A stretch of DNA of 29,464 nucleotides, from assembly GCA_035447945.1 (NCBI GenBank), contig DAOTHZ010000021.1:1-29464 (forward strand), in the 5' to 3' direction. The stretch's first letter is position 1; every line of letters begins with the position of its first letter. Below the pieces are notes generated by a model, which searched no databases, was not told the origin of the DNA, and was given only the letters and a program-made list of their open reading frames with translations. Made by a program: the position numbers and the translations under genes. The DNA is from Syntrophomonas_B sp035447945. GTDB lineage: Bacteria; Bacillota; Syntrophomonadia; Syntrophomonadales; Syntrophomonadaceae. This document shows, in pieces, positions 25,144-29,464 of the stretch.

Positions 25144-26484
25144 ATGTATCAGGGAGAATACCGTCGCAAACTGGTATTAGCCGAGGAAGCCGTTAAATGT
25201 GTTAAAACCGGTGATATTGTTGATTATGGTTTCTTTAACGGGAAACCAGTGCTTTGTGATCAGGCACTGGCGAAACGGACCGAACTGCGCGATGTCAAAG
25301 TTTATTGTGCGGTCACCATTCCACCGGTTCCAGAGGTTGCCAAAGTAAGGGATTGTTTTACCTACCATGACTGGCAATTCAGTAAAATCGCGAGAGTCCT
25401 GCAGAGTTACGGACTGTGTTATTATTCGCCCATACTCTATCATCAGGCACCCAGTTTGTATCGAGATGGGATCGCTGAACACAGAAATGTTGCCATCATC
25501 AGGGTCTGCCCGATGGACAAACACGGCTGGTTCAATCTCGGACCGCAAAATTCAGAAACGATGGCAAATGCAGAGTCAGCTGATTATGTGATAGTGGAAG
25601 TCAATAAAAGTATTCCGGTATGTTTGGGAGGCGCTGAGGAAGCCATCCATATATCCCAGGTGGATTACATTGTGGAAGCTTCTGATGATGACATTCTGCC
25701 GGATATCCCCGGCGCTGTTCCCAGCGAAGAAGACAAGCAAATTGCCCGCCACATTATGGATTATGTCCACGACGGATCATGCATCCAGCTTGGGATTGGC
25801 GGTATGCCCAATGCGGTCGGCAAGATGATTGCTGACTCCGATCTGAAAAACCTGGGAGGCCATTCAGAAATGGTGGTCGATGCCTACATGGATATGATGC
25901 AATCCGGACGTATGAATGGCCACGCCAAACAGATTGACCGGAACAGGGTAGCATATACCTTTGCCATTGGCAGTCACAAACTTTATGAATACATGGACAA
26001 TAATCCTGCCTTTGCCTCCTATCCGGTTAATTATACCAATGATCCGCGGATTATTTCCCAACTCGACAATTTTGTATCCATTAACAATTGCGTCGAGATC
26101 GACCTTTATACTCAGGTAAATGCAGAGAGCAAAGGTCCGGTGCAAATCTCCGGTAATGGCGGAATGTGGGATTTTGTCCTGGGGGCACAGTTCTCCCGGG
26201 ACGGGAAAAGCTTCCTTTGCATGACTTCATCTTATAAGGACAAAGATGGAAATTTACACTCACGGATTGTGCCAACCTTTACTCCGGCCAGCATTGTAAC
26301 CATTCCACGTCAGCAGGTGGATTATATTGTGACCGAGTACGGTGCGGTTCAGATGCGCGCCAAACCAACCTGGCAGCGGGCGGAAAAATTGATCGAGCTG
26401 GCCCACCCCCAGTTCCGCGATGATTTAATCAAGGAAGCAGAAAAACTCAACATCTGGAGGAAGATTAACAAAGAAGACGTGTAA
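25144..26484 (+). CDS. Acetyl-CoA hydrolase/CoA-transferase family protein (4-hydroxybutyrate or butyryl-CoA:acetate type)
   Basis: The product has 446 residues from the ATG at 25144, 6 bases after AGGGGG; an in-frame GTG at 25129 has no ribosome site of its own. Motifs of the family are present: GIGGMPNAVG, GGHSEM with E242 as the expected nucleophile that forms a glutamyl-CoA intermediate, and GPVQISGNGGMWDF, close to the usual GPxQISGxGGxxDF. The enzyme would move CoA from one acyl-CoA to a free acid, for example between acetyl-CoA or butyryl-CoA and acetate. Near the dehydrogenases it could activate a carboxylic acid for oxidation or release the product. The exact donor and acceptor are unknown. 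It shares its promoter block with acd2 and acd3. Confidence 0.9.
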   Translation: MYQGEYRRKLVLAEEAVKCVKTGDIVDYGFFNGKPVLCDQALAKRTELRDVKVYCAVTIPPVPEVAKVRDCFTYHDWQFSKIARVLQSYGLCYYSPILYHQAPSLYRDGIAEHRNVAIIRVCPMDKHGWFNLGPQNSETMANAESADYVIVEVNKSIPVCLGGAEEAIHISQVDYIVEASDDDILPDIPGAVPSEEDKQIARHIMDYVHDGSCIQLGIGGMPNAVGKMIADSDLKNLGGHSEMVVDAYMDMMQSGRMNGHAKQIDRNRVAYTFAIGSHKLYEYMDNNPAFASYPVNYTNDPRIISQLDNFVSINNCVEIDLYTQVNAESKGPVQISGNGGMWDFVLGAQFSRDGKSFLCMTSSYKDKDGNLHSRIVPTFTPASIVTIPRQQVDYIVTEYGAVQMRAKPTWQRAEKLIELAHPQFRDDLIKEAEKLNIWRKINKEDV

Positions 26485-26515
26485 ATCATCCCGGACATGG
26501 CTGACCAAGAATTGC

Positions 26516-26566
26516 AAAAGGCTGTTCCAAATCTGAAAACAGATAAAGGAACAGCCTTTTCGTTTA
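26516..26566. terminator. Bidirectional terminator between CoA-transferase and tatA
   Basis: AAAAGGCTGTTCC (26516-26528) and GGAACAGCCTTTT (26548-26560) are perfect 13-base complements, and ATCTG/CAGAT pairs inside the loop. T-runs on both strands suit the convergent genes on either side. Confidence 0.92.
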
Positions 26567-26599
26567 TGGTTCGCAACCACTTTTTTGCCGAATGTTTGA

Positions 26600-26770
26600 T
26601 CAGGAAATTTCACGTTTATCATCATCTTTTACCGAACCGCGGAACCCTTTGATCGCTTTTCCCATCGATTCAGCAACTTTGGGAAGCTTGCCGGGGCCGA
26701 CAATCATTAGAATAATCAACAGAATGAGCCCCACTTCCCAGGGACCGAAATTACCAATCAGAGCAAACAT
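26600..26770 (-). CDS. tatA: Twin-arginine translocase subunit TatA/TatE family
   Basis: The product has 56 residues; AGGAGG lies 7 bases before the ATG. A short N-terminal membrane helix (EVGLILLIILMIV) is followed by the GPGKLP hinge, an amphipathic helix (KVAESMGKAIKGFRGSV) and an acidic/basic tail, the standard TatA plan. TatA proteins oligomerise to let folded proteins cross the membrane. It is the last gene of the leftward cytochrome operon, 54 bases after resC. A dedicated TatA next to cytochrome c genes suggests a Tat-exported redox partner. TatC is not in the window. Confidence 0.92.
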   Translation of the reverse strand: MFALIGNFGPWEVGLILLIILMIVGPGKLPKVAESMGKAIKGFRGSVKDDDKREIS

Positions 26771-26824
26771 CAGAGCGCCTCCTTTCTCTGGTTAATTTGG
26801 AGAAGCCGAATAAACGATCATTGT

Positions 26825-27604
26825 CTATGCATAACTGTGCAGACCTGGCAATAGATAATTGACCCCAAAGAAGGTAAACAGCACCAGTACAAATCCGGCA
26901 ATCAGCAGGATGCGGGCTTTATTGCCCCGCCAGCCGCGCTGACGGTGCAGGTGCAGATAAATGGCGTAAATGATCCAGGTGATCAATGCCCAGGTTTCTT
27001 TGGGATCCCAGGTCCAGTAACTGCCCCATACTTGTTCGGCCCAGATTGCACCCAAAACAATTGACAAGGTAAGCATGACAAATCCCAACGAAGTAATGCG
27101 GTAGATGTCATGATCGTCCGCAGGATTGTTGGCTTGCAATTTTACCAGTGCCAGTCCCGAGACGAGAGCAAAAGCGCTGTAGGCAGCAATGGCAGTCAAA
27201 ACATGGGAGATCAGCCAGGGGCTTTTCAATGCAGGCATCAAGGGACCGGCTTGCCCGATTTGCTGAGGCATCAAAACCATAATCGATACCATCAGCAGGA
27301 CATTAATCAACATAACCGCAGCTCCCGCAGCGGCATGCCGGCTCCGTTTTTCATAGAGCAGATGGGATAATACGGTAATGAAAACGAAACTCATCATAAA
27401 TTCATAGCCATTGGTTAGCGGCAGGCGGTGACTATAGGCAACATGATAAGCCAGCGCCAGGAAGTTGCACAGTAACCCGAACATTGCCAGCCAGGAAGCA
27501 TAGCGCATCCAGGCAGGGGTTTGACGAGCTGCCCAATAAAATACCATGGAGGCCAGATAAAGAAGAAAAATGACATAGATAAGCAGATGTTCGATTGAGA
27601 TCAT
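26825..27604 (-). CDS. resC: Cytochrome c biogenesis protein ResC/CcsA (haem handling)
   Basis: The product has 259 residues and is almost all membrane segments, about eight. The haem-handling WWD-type motif is WGSYWTWDPKETW (W193-W205). Conserved histidines appear in ISHV (H134) and near the C-terminus (H256), and TNGYEFMMSF is another family hallmark. In system II, CcsA/ResC with CcsB/ResB carries haem across the membrane and joins it to CxxCH motifs. Its ATG overlaps the resB stop by four bases (ATGA), showing translational coupling. It is shorter than B. subtilis ResC but within the range of compact clostridial versions. Confidence 0.93.
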   Translation of the reverse strand: MISIEHLLIYVIFLLYLASMVFYWAARQTPAWMRYASWLAMFGLLCNFLALAYHVAYSHRLPLTNGYEFMMSFVFITVLSHLLYEKRSRHAAAGAAVMLINVLLMVSIMVLMPQQIGQAGPLMPALKSPWLISHVLTAIAAYSAFALVSGLALVKLQANNPADDHDIYRITSLGFVMLTLSIVLGAIWAEQVWGSYWTWDPKETWALITWIIYAIYLHLHRQRGWRGNKARILLIAGFVLVLFTFFGVNYLLPGLHSYA

Positions 27605-28599
27605 GATGCGATATCCTCCTTGTCTGACTGTGAGCGGTTAGGTTTTTTGCGGGGCATGAGCAAAACGATACTGATACCCAGCATTAGCAATATGCCTCCG
27701 GCAGCTGTCAGCGGCATCCCAGGGTCGGTTTTTACCGTCAGGATCGAGTAAGGTCTTACCTGGGCAAAAGTGATGTACGTCTGCTCGTCTATTTTGATCC
27801 GTTCCTTGAAAGGCGCGGTCCCCACCCCCAGCATATGCTCGCCTTCATAAACCGTATAAATGACGCGCGGATTTTTCGGTTCCAGGGACTTGGTCTGCAT
27901 GCCCAGAGATGGATCAAAATGAGGGATATATTTAAAAACCTTGACAGTGCGACGGGTCGATTCAAAACTTATCCAGTCACCATCCTGTACCAGCAGATCT
28001 TTGCTTGTTTCCCCATCTTCGGCGCCAGCGTTCAACAAATAGCCATAACTGTTTTGATAAAACTTGACCCCGGCAAAGGTGAGGGGATGATTCACACTGA
28101 TGGTCTGTTGCAATTCATTCTGACCGGAAGAAGCAACCTGCAGGGTAGAGTAATACTGCGCCGGAGAACCATCTTCATTAAAGGGGATGGAAAAATCCAA
28201 CAGTTTTACTTGAAAAGGAGTATTTACCGGGATAATCCGGTTGATCTCCACCGTATCGCCCTGCAGAATGCTCAATTGCACCGAATGCCCCCACCAGGAA
28301 TTTAGACTGGCACCAACAATAATCAAAACAATACCGGAATGGAGCATAATAAGGCAGATGCTTCGCAACATCTGCCTTTTGTTGTGCAGGATTCTCTTTT
28401 TGCCGGCAACCAACTTTTTAATGCTGTTGAAGGTACACAAAGCCATGTTCACAAAGAACAACAGCAACAACAGCCGAAAATAAACAGTTTTAAAAAACAT
28501 CTCGGGCCACAGGCTTGAGCCAATAGCCGAAGCGATGCCAATCAAACCCAACAGGATCAGACCTGCGTTCATCGAAGAAATATAATTGTAAAAGCGCAT
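27601..28599 (-). CDS. resB: Cytochrome c biogenesis protein ResB/Ccs1
   Basis: The product has 332 residues. There are three membrane segments near the start (about 9-30, 38-58, 78-100), then an extracytoplasmic region of about 200 residues (NTPFQVKLLDFSI, VNHPLTFAGVKFYQNSYG) and a final membrane segment (about 300-325). This is the ResB/Ccs1 plan, and NHPLxxxGxxxYQxSYG is its signature. The B. subtilis protein is longer, at about 540. The RBS is modest (GGGAG, 8 bases before the ATG). It is coupled to resC by a four-base overlap. The complex should mature the cytochrome encoded just upstream. Confidence 0.92.
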   Translation of the reverse strand: MRFYNYISSMNAGLILLGLIGIASAIGSSLWPEMFFKTVYFRLLLLLFFVNMALCTFNSIKKLVAGKKRILHNKRQMLRSICLIMLHSGIVLIIVGASLNSWWGHSVQLSILQGDTVEINRIIPVNTPFQVKLLDFSIPFNEDGSPAQYYSTLQVASSGQNELQQTISVNHPLTFAGVKFYQNSYGYLLNAGAEDGETSKDLLVQDGDWISFESTRRTVKVFKYIPHFDPSLGMQTKSLEPKNPRVIYTVYEGEHMLGVGTAPFKERIKIDEQTYITFAQVRPYSILTVKTDPGMPLTAAGGILLMLGISIVLLMPRKKPNRSQSDKEDIAS

Positions 28600-28624
28600 T
28601 CGGTCATCTCCCGGGCATCAATGA

Positions 28625-29200
28625 TTAAATTTCTTCTTCAAATTCGGTTGACCAGCTTTCGTCCAATTCATCATACCATCCCCAAAGATGACATTCAACA
28701 CACATCGGTTTGGACTTGCCATGCATGTTGTGACACAGATTACAGTCTTGTTCACCGTGATGGGAATCATGTGGATTGGAGTCTTCATAATCTGTGGCTG
28801 CCACGATTTCATCCCAGCCTTCTCCTTGACCGCCTTCCTTGTGGCAATCGAGACAGAAAGCGCGGTCGCCGAGAGCGGCCTGCAGCGGAAGTTCATAGTT
28901 GCCGGTGATATAATTGAGACCTTCCATGGCTTTTTCCGGAATGGTACGGTGATGGCAATCCAAGCATTCAATATTTTCCAGGGCGTGTTTGTGATCGAGG
29001 TAAATTCCTTCATTCCAGGATTCATAAAAAGGCCTGATAATATGGCAGGTTTTACAGAAAGAAGGATTTTCACTGGCCTTTAATAATCCCGCTGCGACCA
29101 TCACGCCCAAGACCACAGCAATGCTCAGAGCGATAAGGATTACCTTCTTGTTTAGATATTTTTCCCGGAAACTTTTGTTTTCATGATGGTTGTCTGTCAT
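28625..29200 (-). CDS. Membrane-anchored multihaem cytochrome c, five CxxCH
   Basis: The product has 191 residues from the ATG at 29200, 8 bases after GGGAG; the GTG at 29209 overlaps that site. A single N-terminal membrane helix (about 20-40) is followed by five CxxCH motifs at C49, C79, C116, C153 and C167. The first two, with NPSFCKTCH and YLDHKHALENIECLDCHH, resemble NapC/NirT/NrfH quinol dehydrogenases. The last three lie in a region (about 108-175; NPHDSHHGEQDC...CHNMHGKSKPMCVECH) that resembles the haem domain of flavocytochrome c fumarate reductases. It may take electrons from menaquinol and pass them to an extracytoplasmic flavoprotein or other reductase. The resB, resC and tatA genes follow in the same direction. 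Confidence 0.88.
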   Translation of the reverse strand: MTDNHHENKSFREKYLNKKVILIALSIAVVLGVMVAAGLLKASENPSFCKTCHIIRPFYESWNEGIYLDHKHALENIECLDCHHRTIPEKAMEGLNYITGNYELPLQAALGDRAFCLDCHKEGGQGEGWDEIVAATDYEDSNPHDSHHGEQDCNLCHNMHGKSKPMCVECHLWGWYDELDESWSTEFEEEI

Positions 29201-29275
29201 ATACTTCACTCCCGTTTACATCTTAAGTCTCTAAAATTCAACTAATTGTGTAAATATTCTAAATAATATGATAAA

Positions 29276-29327
29276 ATTTTAACATAAAGTTTTCTTTAAT
29301 TGTAGCGGCAAAAGTAAGTTTTGTCTT
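29276..29327 (-). promoter_or_regulatory. Candidate promoter region of the cytochrome operon
   Basis: Two overlapping options exist on the minus strand: AAGACA (29322-29327) 17 bases from TACAAT (29299-29304), or an extended -10 TGTTAAAAT (29276-29284). Neither can be preferred by eye. Confidence 0.3.
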
Positions 29328-29464
29328 TGTGATATTTTACAGTAATTCCTGCTTGCTTTTGGTGACAGATTCTTATTCTTTAGCAGAAATAAAAAGGCTT
29401 GTTAGATTATCACACAGTGATTTGGGCAAATGTTCGTGAATGCTTCTGATGAAATTATCCGTTT
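29328..29464. other. Intergenic end of window with a small dyad
   Basis: AT-rich sequence with no gene start seen on either strand. ATCAC and GTGAT form a perfect inverted repeat with a 3-base spacer at 29409-29421, upstream of the cytochrome operon, and could be a regulator site. Confidence 0.3.

Overview
The window looks like chromosomal DNA from an anaerobic, Gram-positive-type Firmicute of the Clostridia (Peptococcaceae, Desulfitobacterium or Syntrophomonas-like). The grounds are strong AGGAGG ribosome binding sites, frequent TTG starts, S-layer homology (SLH) domains, system II (ResB/ResC) cytochrome c biogenesis, and several anaerobic acyl-CoA enzymes. The species cannot be fixed from sequence alone.

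Layout. Positions 1-110 (minus) hold the start of an AMP-forming acyl-CoA synthetase that runs off the window. Then come a membrane-anchored metallophosphoesterase (346-1503) and one very large gene (1651-12777). The large gene encodes a secreted subtilisin-family protease of about 3,700 residues with many Ig/FN3-like modules and three C-terminal SLH domains. A terminator separates it from a five-gene run (12965-17404): LonB-like protease, small lipoprotein, DUF2197-like zinc-ribbon protein, alpha/beta hydrolase and a TVP38/DedA-like membrane protein, closed by a terminator.

Positions 17626-24203 hold three consecutive acyl-CoA dehydrogenase genes. Each encodes exactly 610 residues with motifs at identical positions, and each has its own terminator and a long leader. 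Next is a short gene (24468-24827) whose frame is interrupted by one TGA followed by a SECIS-like hairpin. I read it as a candidate thioredoxin-fold selenoprotein. A CoA-transferase of the 4-hydroxybutyrate/butyryl-CoA:acetate type follows (25144-26484). With the acyl-CoA synthetase at the left edge, these genes suggest activation and oxidation of fatty or other carboxylic acids. An AT-rich promoter block is shared almost without gaps by the second and third dehydrogenases and the CoA-transferase, suggesting co-regulation.

The right end (26600-29200, minus) is a four-gene operon read from right to left: a membrane-anchored five-CxxCH cytochrome c, ResB, ResC and TatA. It joins an electron carrier to the machinery that attaches its haems and to a Tat translocase subunit, as expected if a Tat-exported extracytoplasmic reductase is the partner. 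That partner is not in the window.

No tRNA, rRNA, CRISPR array, insertion sequence or phage gene was recognised.
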